This document shows, piece by piece, positions 1 through 10,539 of a stretch of DNA of 64,000 nucleotides. This DNA is from Tateyamaria sp. Alg231-49. GTDB taxonomy: Bacteria; Pseudomonadota; Alphaproteobacteria; Rhodobacterales; Rhodobacteraceae. A program made the translations under genes and the position numbers. Every line of letters starts with the position of its first letter. Position 1 is the stretch's first letter. The DNA lies in NCBI RefSeq assembly GCF_900143535.1, contig NZ_FRFA01000004.1:159900-223899 (forward strand), read 5' to 3'. The notes below the pieces were generated by a model. That model searched no databases. It was given only the letters and a program-made list of their open reading frames with translations, and was not told the DNA's origin.

Positions 1-459
1 TGCGATCTGAGCTTTTCTGGCCTGAAGACAGCAGTCTTGCGCGCCCGAGACGATCTGGTTGCCGCGCAAGAGGGGCTGCACGCGTCAGATCAGGCCGATC
101 TTGCCGCCTCTTTTCAAGCTGCTGTGCGTGATAGTCTGGTTGGCAAGAGTGCGCGGGCTTTGGAGGCTTACTTGGCTCTTAACCCGCACCAACCCATGTT
201 TTGTGTTGCGGGTGGTGTTGCTGCAAACATGGCTATTCGCGCCGGATTGGAAGCTGTTTCTTCCGATCTGAGTGTCCGTTTTCTGGCTCCACCTCTTTCG
301 CTGTGCACTGACAATGCCGCGATGATTGCAGCAGCCGGGATCGAACAAATGGCTGTGCGTGGTCCCGACGGGATGGCGCTTTCGGCCCGTCCTCGTATGC
401 CGCTTGATACGGAACGGGCTGGGATGCTGGGGTCGGGCAAGAAGGGGGCCAAAGCATGA
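1..459 (+). CDS. tsaD: tRNA N6-threonylcarbamoyladenosine transferase TsaD, C-terminal part
   Basis: This is the C-terminal end of TsaD (Kae1/Gcp family), which adds threonylcarbamoyl to A37 of ANN-decoding tRNAs. The frame is open from base 1, so the N-terminal half lies outside the window. The visible part begins with the FSGLKTA motif of the family and includes the GGVAAN stretch and CTDNAAMIA, which belong to the ASKHA nucleotide-binding fold. The stop overlaps the gpsA start by four bases (ATGA), so the two genes are probably translationally coupled. The tsaD-gpsA neighbourhood is common in alphaproteobacteria. Confidence 0.93.
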   Translation, partial: CDLSFSGLKTAVLRARDDLVAAQEGLHASDQADLAASFQAAVRDSLVGKSARALEAYLALNPHQPMFCVAGGVAANMAIRAGLEAVSSDLSVRFLAPPLSLCTDNAAMIAAAGIEQMAVRGPDGMALSARPRMPLDTERAGMLGSGKKGAKA

Positions 460-1394
460 GTATTGCCGTCATCGGTGCAGGCGCATTTGGGACTGCCCTT
501 GCAGTGACGCTGGGACGGGAAGGACCTGTGGCCTTGTGGGGTCGTGATGTGGGGCCTTTGGCCGCCGAACGGGAAAACCGCCGTCGATTGCCCGGTGTTG
601 CTTTTCCGGCAGACATGGTCATTTTGACGCAATTAGAGACTGCTTTAGAGTCTGATATCTTACTGATTGCATTACCAGCACAGTCCCTTTCCACCTTTGC
701 ATCTACCAACGATCTAAGCGGCAAAACCGTTGTGGCCTGCTGCAAAGGGATTGATTTGGCGTCCGGGTCTGGCCCCTCATCGCTTCTGGCAACGGCCAAA
801 CATGTCGCTGTGCTGACGGGCCCAAGCTTTGCCGCTGACATTGCAAATGGATTGCCAACCGCATTGACGCTGGCCTGTGCGGATGAGGCCGTTGGGCAGG
901 GTCTGCAGGCGCAGTTGTCCACATCAACACTGCGCCTCTATCGCAGTACGGATGTGGTGGGCGCGGAACTGGGCGGGGCACTCAAGAATGTGATTGCCAT
1001 TGGGTGCGGCGCTGTCATGGGCGCTGGGCTTGGAGACAGTGCCCGCGCTGCTTTGATGACCCGCGGATTTGCCGAAATGCAGCGGGTGGCGGCAGCTTTT
1101 GGGGCGCAGGCCGAGACTTTGATGGGGCTGAGTGGGTTGGGTGATCTGACCCTGACTTGTACGAGTGACCAGTCCCGCAACTACGGGCTTGGCCTTGCGC
1201 TTGGGGCGGGACGCGACTTTGATAGCGGCGTCACTGTGGAAGGGGCCGCCACTGCGCAGGCCCTGCGCCGTGTGGCGCGTGAACGGGGATTGGATTTGCC
1301 CATTTGTGCCTGCGTTTCCGATCTGGTCGCAGGTGACGTGGATATGAAGGGTGCGATGCAGCAGTTGCTGGGCCGCCCGCTCAAGGAGGAATGA
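456..1394 (+). CDS. gpsA: NAD(P)H-dependent glycerol-3-phosphate dehydrogenase GpsA
   Basis: This cytosolic enzyme reduces dihydroxyacetone phosphate to sn-glycerol-3-phosphate, the backbone of phospholipids. The 312-residue protein has the Rossmann motif GAGAFGTA at residues 7-14, the GPSFA segment at about 122-126 and the catalytic-lysine region GGALKNV with Lys177. It is slightly shorter than many family members (about 330 residues) but looks complete. The start codon overlaps the tsaD stop, and a YciI-like gene follows after one base, so it sits in a compact operon from tsaD to the EVE-domain gene. Confidence 0.95.
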   Translation: MSIAVIGAGAFGTALAVTLGREGPVALWGRDVGPLAAERENRRRLPGVAFPADMVILTQLETALESDILLIALPAQSLSTFASTNDLSGKTVVACCKGIDLASGSGPSSLLATAKHVAVLTGPSFAADIANGLPTALTLACADEAVGQGLQAQLSTSTLRLYRSTDVVGAELGGALKNVIAIGCGAVMGAGLGDSARAALMTRGFAEMQRVAAAFGAQAETLMGLSGLGDLTLTCTSDQSRNYGLGLALGAGRDFDSGVTVEGAATAQALRRVARERGLDLPICACVSDLVAGDVDMKGAMQQLLGRPLKEE

Positions 1395-1395
1395 C

Positions 1396-1671
1396 ATGAT
1401 TTTTGCATTGATGGCGTGGGATAAAGAGGGCGCATTGCCAATCCGGATGGAGAACCGGCCCGATCATCTGGCCTATCTGGAAAGCACTGGCGTGGTCCAA
1501 AAGGCAGGTCCGTTTCTGGACGCGGATGGACAGCCCTGTGGGTCGCTGATTGTGCTGGATGTCGCCGACATGACTGCTGCTCAGGCTTGGGCGGACAACG
1601 ATCCATACGCCAAGGCTGGGCTGTTCGCAGACGTGCAGATCACCGCGTGGAAACAGGTCATGGGCGCATGA
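1396..1671 (+). CDS. YciI family protein
   Basis: This is a 91-residue protein of the YciI-like (ferredoxin-like dimeric alpha/beta barrel) family. The visible features are the N-terminal strand MIFALMAWDK, the RPDHLAYLES segment and a central GPFLDADGQPCGSLIVLD stretch. The family usually forms dimers with a proposed but mostly unproven catalytic His/Asp pair; the His in RPDHLAYL fits. I chose the ATG at 1396 because AGGAGG lies just upstream, across the end of gpsA. The next gene starts within its stop codon (ATGA). Its molecular function is unknown. Confidence 0.85.
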   Translation: MIFALMAWDKEGALPIRMENRPDHLAYLESTGVVQKAGPFLDADGQPCGSLIVLDVADMTAAQAWADNDPYAKAGLFADVQITAWKQVMGA

Positions 1672-2087
1672 AGTACTGGCTGTTCAAGTCCGAACCCAGC
1701 ACATGGAGTTGGGACGATCAGGTTGCCAAGGGCGACGAGGGCGAGGAATGGGACGGCGTGCGCAACTATCAGGCGCGCAATTTCATGCGCGAGATGGTCG
1801 TTGGGGATCGCGGCTTCTTTTACCACTCGCAAAAGGAAAAGGCTGTGGTTGGCATTGTCGAGGTGATTGCCGAGGCACACGCTGACAGCACGACTGACGA
1901 TGACCGTTGGGAGTGTGTGGACATCAAAGCCATAGGCCCTGTCAAAACGCCGGTCACGCTGGAGATGGTTAAGGCGGATGTGCGCCTTTCCGAAATGGCG
2001 TTGATCCGCAATTCCCGTCTGTCTGTGCAGCCTGTGACAGATGCAGAATGGCGCGCCGTGTGCGAGATGGCGGGCGTGCCTGCATAA
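1668..2087 (+). CDS. EVE domain-containing protein
   Basis: This 139-residue protein opens with MKYWLFKSEPSTWSWDDQ, typical of EVE domains (PUA-like fold, related to YTH domains). It continues with GVRNYQARNFMREM and GDRGFFYHSQKEK, which line the putative pocket for a modified base. EVE proteins are thought to bind modified DNA or RNA bases, and the precise target here is unknown. The ATG at 1668 overlaps the stop of the YciI-like gene, so it is probably the last gene of the tsaD-gpsA operon. The length agrees with the family. Confidence 0.9.
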   Translation: MKYWLFKSEPSTWSWDDQVAKGDEGEEWDGVRNYQARNFMREMVVGDRGFFYHSQKEKAVVGIVEVIAEAHADSTTDDDRWECVDIKAIGPVKTPVTLEMVKADVRLSEMALIRNSRLSVQPVTDAEWRAVCEMAGVPA

Positions 2088-2149
2088 ATGTTTGGCCTGA
2101 CGCCCGATCTCTGTCAAATTGGCATTAAACTGCCAATTGGGAGGGTGAT

Positions 2150-2548
2150 ATGGGATTTCTTGCAGTCATAATTGCTGGAATCGGCGGATTCATGTTTGGC
2201 GCTGTCTGGTACACACTCTTTGCCAAACAGTGGATGGCAGCATCGGGTGTGCCGTTGAATGAGGCCGGGGATGCTCCTGCCAACCGGTCCAATCCCGTTC
2301 CCTACATCACCAGTATAATTGGTGCGATTTTAGTGGCAGGCATGATGCGCCACGTTTTTGTTCTTAGCGGGATCGACACTGTGGGTGCCGGTCTGGTGTC
2401 TGGATTTGGTACGGGGTTGTTTCTGGTCAGCCCTTGGATTGCCACCTTTTACGGGTTCAGCGCGCGGCCCTTTCGACTGACGCTGATCGACGGGGGCTAT
2501 GCCACGTTCGGGTGCACGGTCATCGGCACGATTCTGACGCTGTTTTAG
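2150..2548 (+). CDS. DUF1761 family membrane protein
   Basis: This is a 132-residue integral membrane protein of the DUF1761 type. The N-terminus (residues 1-25) is a hydrophobic segment followed by WYTLFAKQWM, the family hallmark. Three more hydrophobic stretches follow (about 50-70, 78-100 and 112-132). GGGAGG precedes the ATG at a good distance. It stands alone, about 60 bases after the EVE gene. The function of DUF1761 is unknown. Confidence 0.8.
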   Translation: MGFLAVIIAGIGGFMFGAVWYTLFAKQWMAASGVPLNEAGDAPANRSNPVPYITSIIGAILVAGMMRHVFVLSGIDTVGAGLVSGFGTGLFLVSPWIATFYGFSARPFRLTLIDGGYATFGCTVIGTILTLF

Positions 2549-2559
2549 AACAGGAAAGG

Positions 2560-2659
2560 GGTCTGACCCAAAGTGATCAAACCCCTTACACCCTCAGCGC
2601 GCACTCCCATGAGCCACCACAAGTGTTCAAAATAAGGGTCTGACCTTTCTGGTCTGACC
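2560..2659. repeat. Three copies of the palindromic 9-mer GGTCTGACC
   Basis: GGTCTGACC occurs at 2560-2568, 2637-2645 and 2651-2659 in the gap after the DUF1761 gene. The first copy lies inside a longer inverted repeat, AAGGGGT (2556-2562) pairing with ACCCCTT (2581-2587). No gene is visible between 2549 and 2719. It could be a transcription end or a small repetitive extragenic element. Confidence 0.5.
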
Positions 2660-2719
2660 ACACAGACTTACGCGGTATGGCGCATATAACGCAAATCCTA
2701 AGTCGTTATGATTAGAGGC

Positions 2720-2750
2720 AAAACAGAAACACCCGCCTCTATGGGCGGGT
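2720..2750 (-). terminator. Terminator of the DUF2853 gene
   Basis: Read on the minus strand, ACCCGCC (2750-2744) pairs with GGCGGGT (2737-2731) around a short loop and is followed by a T-rich tail (GTTTCTGTTTT). It lies 27 bases beyond the stop of the DUF2853 gene. Confidence 0.7.
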
Positions 2751-2776
2751 GCGCTTTAGTCACTTGTTTGCCGGGC

Positions 2777-3118
2777 TTAGCCGTAAACGGATTCTTTGCC
2801 GAAATGCTTGGTCAGCATGTAGTAGACAACGGCGCGGTATTTGTTGCGCTCGGACTTGCCGTAGGTTTCGAGGACGCTGTCGATTGCGGCCATCAGGTCC
2901 GGGCTGTCGGACAGGCCCAGCTTTTTCATCAGGAAGTTTTCTTTGACAGTTTCCAGTTCGGATTTCTGGCTGCCTGCGACGGTCGATGCGTCCGCATTGT
3001 AGATTGCCGGACCACAGGCAATCGTCACTTTGGTCAGCAGGTCCATATCCGGCGTCATGCCACACTTGTTTTTGAGGTCGTCCGCGTATTGCGCAATCAG
3101 GTCGTCGCGTTTGCCCAT
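2777..3118 (-). CDS. DUF2853 family protein
   Basis: This is a 113-residue soluble protein that begins MGKRDDLIAQYADDLK. It contains two Cys residues (KNKCGMTPD and VTIACGPAIYNAD) and ends YYMLTKHFGKESVYG. This pattern fits the DUF2853 family, small helical proteins of unknown function found in proteobacteria. I chose the ATG at 3118, preceded by GGGAGAATG, over a longer open frame whose extra N-terminus looks non-coding. It is monocistronic and followed by a hairpin terminator. Confidence 0.8.
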   Translation of the reverse strand: MGKRDDLIAQYADDLKNKCGMTPDMDLLTKVTIACGPAIYNADASTVAGSQKSELETVKENFLMKKLGLSDSPDLMAAIDSVLETYGKSERNKYRAVVYYMLTKHFGKESVYG

Positions 3119-3284
3119 GTCTTCATTCTCCCAGCGGTATTGACGCCCCAAACTTTTGGTGGCGCGTATCGTTACAATTATGTTTGCGCACGTTAGCGGT
3201 AAAGTTTCCGTGCACAAAGAAGTTTTCAGGGGGAAAGTATGGCCAGGTTTCCCGGTTAAGATTGCAAAACGACGGAGTGCGTTC

Positions 3285-3974
3285 TCAGCGGATCGTAAGG
3301 ATTTCGTCCAGTGGCTTTTTCATCTTGGCAACAGCAGGCACGGTTGCATCCTCTGCAGCGTGTCCAACGGCGATGATCATCGTCGCTTTTTCGCTGTCGG
3401 GCCGTTCAAGCAGCTCGCCAAGGAACTTCATCGGATTGGGGGTATGTGTCAGCGTGACAAGACCTGCGCTGTGCAAAGCTGTGAGCAACATGCCGGTGGC
3501 GATCCCGACGCTTTCGGGCACGTAGTAATTCTTGTACCGGGTGCCGTCGTCAAAGGTGCCATAGCGCTGGGCAAAGACAACGATCAGCCATGGCGCATCC
3601 GTCAGATGCGGTTTGTGATCGTTGGTGCCGATAGGTTCCAGCGCCTTGATCCATTCGTCACTGGCGCCGCCGCCGTAGAATTTACGCTCTTCTTCTTCGG
3701 CTGCTTCGCGGATTTTCTGCTTGGTGGCGGCATCGCGTACAGCAACAAAGTGCCAGGGCTGGTGGTTTGCTCCGGATGGCGCAGTACCGGCGGCGGCGAT
3801 GCAGGTTTCGATGACACTTTGGTCAACGGGGCGGGTTGAATAATCGCGGACCGAGTGCCGGGTGGCGAGGAAGTCACGGAATTCCTGAACCCGCGCCAGC
3901 ATTTCGTCGTCCGTTAGTGACGCGCGGTCTGGCAGGGCGAGTTGGCTGTATTCAAGGTTGTCTTTGGAGAACAT
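3285..3974 (-). CDS. Nitroreductase family protein (FMN-dependent)
   Basis: This is a 229-residue flavoprotein of the nitroreductase superfamily. It shows the N-terminal FMN-binding segment ATRHSVRDYSTRPVD (about residues 37-51), the APSGANHQPWHFVAV motif (about 65-79) and a C-terminal SVGIATGMLLTALHSAGL helix. The 'PSGANHQPW' form with a 'YYVPESVG' segment resembles the BluB/iodotyrosine-deiodinase-like branch, but a substrate cannot be assigned. It lies between the DUF2853 gene and gyrB, both on the same strand, with clear gaps, so it is probably transcribed alone. Confidence 0.88.
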   Translation of the reverse strand: MFSKDNLEYSQLALPDRASLTDDEMLARVQEFRDFLATRHSVRDYSTRPVDQSVIETCIAAAGTAPSGANHQPWHFVAVRDAATKQKIREAAEEEERKFYGGGASDEWIKALEPIGTNDHKPHLTDAPWLIVVFAQRYGTFDDGTRYKNYYVPESVGIATGMLLTALHSAGLVTLTHTPNPMKFLGELLERPDSEKATMIIAVGHAAEDATVPAVAKMKKPLDEILTIR

Positions 3975-4062
3975 GGGGCACCTTTGGTTTCAGCATTGCT
4001 ATAGCAGATGTCATGCGCGGCGGGAACGACTGAGCGCACCCGACCGCGGCCTGATGCTTAGA

Positions 4063-6501
<2,439 letters not shown>

Positions 6502-6557
6502 CTAAATGTACCGTTTTTTGGGGGGAATGTCACGCCACTGACACAAGATTTTGCGTT

Positions 6558-7178
6558 TCAGGTCAGAGGGATGACAAGACCGACGCAGATCAGCAGAACA
6601 CCTGCTGTAATGTTCATCCGTCTGAGCGCTTCGGGGCGCTGCATCAGGCGTCGCGCGCGGTCGATGAAGAGCGCCATGGCAAGGTTGCCGATCAACGGGA
6701 TGATCATCGACAAGGTGGCGATAATGACGATGTCCAGTGCCGTCAGCTGCGTCAGATCAAAGAAGCCGGGGAGCATACCCGCGTAAAACAGGATGGCCTT
6801 GGGGTTGCCAAGGATCACGACCAGTCCGGCCACAAACCCCGCCCACATACCGGGGCGGGTCAACCGGCTGTCCGTGTCGATTTGTTTGTCAGCGCCGCGG
6901 ATGACCAGTGCACCCATAACGACGAACATGATCGCTGCGACCCATTTCAGCGCCTCAAGGAAACCGCCATAGACCGACAGAACCCATGTGATGCCAAAGA
7001 TCGCCAGTAACGACCACATCACGTCGCCCACAACCACGCCAAGGGCCAGCGGCCACGCGGCATGAAACCCACCCGACAGGCTGCGCGCGATCAAACCGAC
7101 CCAGACAGGGCCGGGGGTCAGGAATAGGATCGCCAGCGCGCCTGCATAAAGTGCGATGTCCCATGCATCCAGCGTCAT
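6558..7178 (-). CDS. LysE family translocator (amino acid exporter)
   Basis: This is a 206-residue inner-membrane protein with about six hydrophobic segments. It opens with LYAGALAILFLTPGPVWVGL, whose TPGP motif is typical of the LysE/RhtB exporter family, and contains FAGLVVILGNPKAILFYAG, with the conserved GNPKA. Members export amino acids or related solutes; the substrate here is not evident. The start codon overlaps the recF stop (ATGA), so it is probably cotranslated with recF, an unusual insertion between recF and gyrB. Confidence 0.9.
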   Translation of the reverse strand: MTLDAWDIALYAGALAILFLTPGPVWVGLIARSLSGGFHAAWPLALGVVVGDVMWSLLAIFGITWVLSVYGGFLEALKWVAAIMFVVMGALVIRGADKQIDTDSRLTRPGMWAGFVAGLVVILGNPKAILFYAGMLPGFFDLTQLTALDIVIIATLSMIIPLIGNLAMALFIDRARRLMQRPEALRRMNITAGVLLICVGLVIPLT

Positions 7179-8272
7179 AGCCCCGATACGGTGCTGGCAC
7201 CGTCCTCTTCTGTCACTTCAAGGTATTGCGCACGCTCGCCCAGGTGTTCGAACAATTGCGTTTCGGTTCCTGTCATCCAAGCCTGTGCGCCCAGTGCACA
7301 AATCTCATCATAAAGGGCCGCACGCCGGTCCGCATCCAAATGTGCGGCGACCTCATCCAGCAACAAGAGCGGCGGCGCCCCGAAATCCCGGGCCAGCGCC
7401 CGCGCATTGGCAAGAATGAGTGAGACCAGCAGCGCTTTCTGCTCGCCCGTCGAACAGTCTTTGGCGGGTACGTCCTTGGCCGCATACACTCCGTACAAGT
7501 CTGCGCGGTGCGGCCCAATCAAGGTCCGACCTGCCGCGAGATCACGGGGGCGCCCATCGGCAAGTGCTTCGCGAAAGTCCTCGGCCGTGTCTGGCAGGCC
7601 CAACTCACCGGGTTGTAGGGTCAATGTGGCGGCTGGAAATGCGGTCTGCGCATCCCCTTGGGCCTCGGCCAGGGCAGCCAAAGCGTTCAGGCGGTTGGCA
7701 TGTATGGCGGTCCCGGTCTCCGCCATGCGCGTCTCAAGCGCTGCGTACCAATGTGCATCGCGCACCATGTCTTTGAGCAACCGGTTCCGCTCGCGCATGG
7801 CCTTTTCATACTCAAGCGACAGTTGCGCATGATCGGGAATGAAACTGAGCGTCATGCGATCGAGAAACCGGCGACGTCCCTCTGCCCCTTCGATCCACAG
7901 CCGGTCCATGGACGGGATCAGCCATAGCACGCGTGCAATGCGGCCCAATGCAGTCTGGGCGGCGGACTTTTCATCAATGCGGACCTGGCGGGCGTTACCA
8001 TTCTCGGACCACGTTTCAACTTCATGCACTTGGTGCAATGAGTGCAACACGCAGGACAGTTTCCACCCCAAGGCCTCAGGTCGACGTGCCATATCCTCGG
8101 CAGAGGATCGGCGCAGCCCGCGCCCGGGCGAAAACAAAGACACTGCTTCCAGAATGTTGGTCTTGCCCGCACCGTTGGGTCCGTAAATCGCAACAGGTCG
8201 CGCATCTAGCGAAAGGCGCGCTACCTTGTGTGAACGGAAATGCGACAATGTCAGAGAAGATAGGGACAACAT
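7175..8272 (-). CDS. recF: DNA replication and repair protein RecF
   Basis: This SMC-like ATPase helps load RecA at single-strand gaps. The 365-residue protein has the Walker A motif YGPNGAGKTNILE (about residues 30-42), the EGRRRFLDRM segment, a signature region STGEQKALL and the Walker B region LLLLDEVAAHLD near the C-terminus. Length is normal. It lies between dnaN and the lysE-type gene in the classic dnaA-dnaN-recF order. dnaN is separated from it by a hairpin terminator at 8301-8341, so recF may have its own promoter. Confidence 0.96.
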   Translation of the reverse strand: MLSLSSLTLSHFRSHKVARLSLDARPVAIYGPNGAGKTNILEAVSLFSPGRGLRRSSAEDMARRPEALGWKLSCVLHSLHQVHEVETWSENGNARQVRIDEKSAAQTALGRIARVLWLIPSMDRLWIEGAEGRRRFLDRMTLSFIPDHAQLSLEYEKAMRERNRLLKDMVRDAHWYAALETRMAETGTAIHANRLNALAALAEAQGDAQTAFPAATLTLQPGELGLPDTAEDFREALADGRPRDLAAGRTLIGPHRADLYGVYAAKDVPAKDCSTGEQKALLVSLILANARALARDFGAPPLLLLDEVAAHLDADRRAALYDEICALGAQAWMTGTETQLFEHLGERAQYLEVTEEDGASTVSGL

Positions 8273-8300
8273 GTTTTAAGTCCCCGCGTTTCTTCTGACC

Positions 8301-8341
8301 AAAAATACCACCGCCGGAGGCACGATTTCTGGAGAAATCGT
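8301..8341 (-). terminator. Terminator after dnaN
   Basis: On the minus strand ACGATTTC (8341-8334) pairs with GAAATCGT (8329-8322) around a 4-base loop, directly on the dnaN stop codon. It is followed by GCCTCCGGCGGTGG and TATTTTTGG. Intergenic motifs of this CCTCCGGCGG...TATTTTTGG type recur in Rhodobacteraceae (from memory). Confidence 0.65.
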
Positions 8342-9459
8342 TATACCCGCATCGGCATGACGACGTAGACTGCCGACAGGTCATTGCCTTCGCGCATCAG
8401 GGTGGGATCACCCGATGAGTTGAACAGGAACACCGCGTTTTCGCGATCGACTTGCGATGCGATCTCAAGCAGGTACTTGGCGTTGAACCCGATCTCGAGC
8501 TTTTCGTCGGCATAAGCGACGGCCAGTTCTTCTTCGGCGGCGCCGGAGTCTGGTGCGTTGACGGATAGGATCAGACGGTCTTCGTCCAGTTGTAGCTTAA
8601 CCGCACGAGAGCGTTCGGAGCTGACGGTGGCCACACGGTCAACAGCCTTGGCAAAATCCGATGCGTCGACTTCCATTTTGCGGGTGTTGCCAGCTGGGAT
8701 TACCCGTGTGTAGTCGGGGAATGTTCCGTCGATCACCTTGGACGTCAGCGTAATGTCAGGCGTGGCAAAGCGCACCTTGGTTTCGGATACAGACACAGCG
8801 ATCTGCATTTCATCGTCATCCAGCAGCTTGCGCAATTCACCAACTGTCTTACGGGGTACGATCACGCCCGCCATGTCGGCAGCACCCTCGGGCAATTCGC
8901 TGTCGATACGTGCCAGACGGTGGCCGTCGGTGGCCACACAACGCAGCGCGCGGCCCTCATCCCCATCTGCAATGTGCATGTAGACGCCGTTCAGATAATA
9001 CCGCGTCTCTTCGGTCGAAATCGCAAACTTGGACTTGTCGAACAGGCGGCGCAGCTTGGGTGCGGGAACCGAAAAGTTCGAGGCATATTCGGACGAGGCC
9101 ATGACCGGAAAGTCTTCTTTTGGCAGTGTCGCCAGCGAGAAATTCGAGCGCCCGGCTTCGACCGTCAGACGGCCAGCTGCGCTGTCGGCTGTCAAAGACA
9201 CCAACGCGCCATCCGGCAATTTCCGTACAATTTCATGGAGCGTCGTGGCCGAAACGGTTGTTGCCCCGGCGCGTTCGACTTGGGCAGGGGCCTTGTCGAC
9301 CACCTCAATATCAAGGTCCGTCGCGCGAAAGGTCACATCAGACCCTTCAGCCTCGATCAACACATTGGCGAGGATTGGGATGGTGTTACGCCGTTCGACC
9401 ACGGATTGAGCTTGGGCAACTGCCTTGAGCAGGACGCCGCGTTCGACACTGATTTTCAT
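8341..9459 (-). CDS. dnaN: DNA polymerase III subunit beta (sliding clamp)
   Basis: DnaN forms the ring-shaped dimer that tethers DNA polymerase III to DNA. The 372-residue protein begins MKISVERGVLLKAVAQAQSV and ends with the canonical SAVYVVMPMRV. The hydrophobic cleft residues in the C-terminal third (NAPDSGAAEEEL, FLFNSSGDPTLM) are those that bind clamp-interacting peptides. I chose the ATG at 9459 over a longer open frame because family members start with MK(I/F). It is encoded on the minus strand like dnaA but separated from it by a plus-strand acyltransferase gene. Confidence 0.97.
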   Translation of the reverse strand: MKISVERGVLLKAVAQAQSVVERRNTIPILANVLIEAEGSDVTFRATDLDIEVVDKAPAQVERAGATTVSATTLHEIVRKLPDGALVSLTADSAAGRLTVEAGRSNFSLATLPKEDFPVMASSEYASNFSVPAPKLRRLFDKSKFAISTEETRYYLNGVYMHIADGDEGRALRCVATDGHRLARIDSELPEGAADMAGVIVPRKTVGELRKLLDDDEMQIAVSVSETKVRFATPDITLTSKVIDGTFPDYTRVIPAGNTRKMEVDASDFAKAVDRVATVSSERSRAVKLQLDEDRLILSVNAPDSGAAEEELAVAYADEKLEIGFNAKYLLEIASQVDRENAVFLFNSSGDPTLMREGNDLSAVYVVMPMRV

Positions 9460-9618
9460 GGTCCGTCTCCCAGATATCCCCGACCGCAGTGCAGGGACGA
9501 GCACCCTAGCCCAAACACGCGGCATCACAAGCATTTTGTTGGTTTGTCCGCCGGATCGAAGGGGGCGTCAAGTCAACGCCGCCCAAGAGCGTGGCAATTT
9601 TGCGCAACAGTGGAGAAA

Positions 9619-9634
9619 GTGAAAACCTTTTCAC
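9619..9634. promoter_or_regulatory. Palindrome GTGAAAA-CC-TTTTCAC in the dnaN/acyltransferase gap
   Basis: This perfect inverted repeat with 7-base arms and a 2-base centre lies between two divergent genes, 160 bases upstream of dnaN and 117 bases before the leader open frame of the acyltransferase. It is a candidate operator. The rest of the 291-base gap (9460-9750) shows no gene. Confidence 0.4.
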
Positions 9635-9750
9635 ACTTAGCAGGGGGAAAATCTGCAGTAATTCCCATTGTCTGGCTTATTGTACGATCCATGCAGGGTT
9701 CATACATCATCAAGTATCGTTTTAGAGTTTCATTTTACGGGAGCAATTTA

Positions 9751-9786
9751 ATGAATGCCACGTTCCGCAGTGGGATCTTCGCATGA
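9751..9786 (+). CDS. Possible 11-residue leader peptide before the acyltransferase
   Basis: The frame ATG AAT GCC ... GCA TGA encodes MNATFRSGIFA. It has a good ribosome binding site (GGGAG, six to seven bases before ATG). Its TGA overlaps the ATG of the acyltransferase gene (ATGA), whose own start has no other clear Shine-Dalgarno sequence. This fits a translationally coupled leader. It is short and could be chance. Confidence 0.4.
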   Translation: MNATFRSGIFA

Positions 9787-10475
9787 TCCGTTTTCTGGAT
9801 GCGACCCTGGGGCGTTGGCTACGCCACTTTTTGTTCATCCTTGTGCGCAGCTATTACGCGCTTTTTTACAACGTCAGTTGTTCCGGAAAGCATCTGTTAC
9901 AGGATCAGCCCGGCACACTGATCCTTGCCACCCATGTCAGTCGTCATGACGGGCCGATGATTGCGGCGATGTTGTATTCGACCAAACGAATTCGACCCAC
10001 TGTGCATTATGACGAGTACTACAATTGGGGCCAGTTCCTGCCCATGTACATCGCGTCTGCCATTCCGATGAGTTCGCCAAAATCGTGGCCTGATGAAAAG
10101 CGCAAAGAACGCAAGGTGACGGTCCTCGAGATTGTGCACAAGGTTTTGGCCAAGGGAAATTCGGTTCTTCTGTTTCCAGCGGGAAGGGTCCGGCGCGAAG
10201 AACGCGAACTTGTGCCCGCTTATCTGAGCGGCGTACACGAAATCCTGCGCTCTGAACCCGACACGCCTGTCATGTTGCTGCGGCTTGACGGTTTGGGGCG
10301 GTTTCAGCAGGCCCGGTATGATGGCTTTTGGAGCTTTATTGGGATCAAGAAGGGGCGGCGGCATGTCGCCATGGACCTGCGCCCTTTGAACGATCTTGAT
10401 CCGGCGCAGGATTTGGAAGCATTCAATGCACAGCTTGAAGCGTTGTTGAACAAGCCGATTTCCTACGAGCTGTAA
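9783..10475 (+). CDS. Lysophospholipid acyltransferase family protein (PlsC-like)
   Basis: This is a 230-residue 1-acyl-sn-glycerol-3-phosphate acyltransferase-like enzyme, probably membrane-bound. The N-terminal segment (about residues 12-30) is hydrophobic. The HxxxxD catalytic motif is visible as HVSRHDGP near residue 51, and the later FPAGRVRREER segment corresponds to the FPEG-type substrate motif. It is expected to acylate a lysophospholipid or related acceptor. It lies on the plus strand between dnaN and dnaA (both minus), with a bidirectional terminator shared with dnaA. The start may be coupled to a short leader frame. Confidence 0.85.
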   Translation: MIRFLDATLGRWLRHFLFILVRSYYALFYNVSCSGKHLLQDQPGTLILATHVSRHDGPMIAAMLYSTKRIRPTVHYDEYYNWGQFLPMYIASAIPMSSPKSWPDEKRKERKVTVLEIVHKVLAKGNSVLLFPAGRVRREERELVPAYLSGVHEILRSEPDTPVMLLRLDGLGRFQQARYDGFWSFIGIKKGRRHVAMDLRPLNDLDPAQDLEAFNAQLEALLNKPISYEL

Positions 10476-10495
10476 GCTCAGGTCAAACAAACAAA

Positions 10496-10521
10496 CGGCG
10501 CCCTAGGGCGCCGCATTTTTT
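10496..10521. terminator. Terminator between the acyltransferase and dnaA
   Basis: CGGCGCC-CTAG-GGCGCCG (10496-10513) is a perfect hairpin followed by CATTTTTT. It serves the plus-strand acyltransferase gene and can also act on dnaA transcripts, which converge here. Confidence 0.85.
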
Positions 10522-10539
10522 CAGAGATATTGCTTTGTT

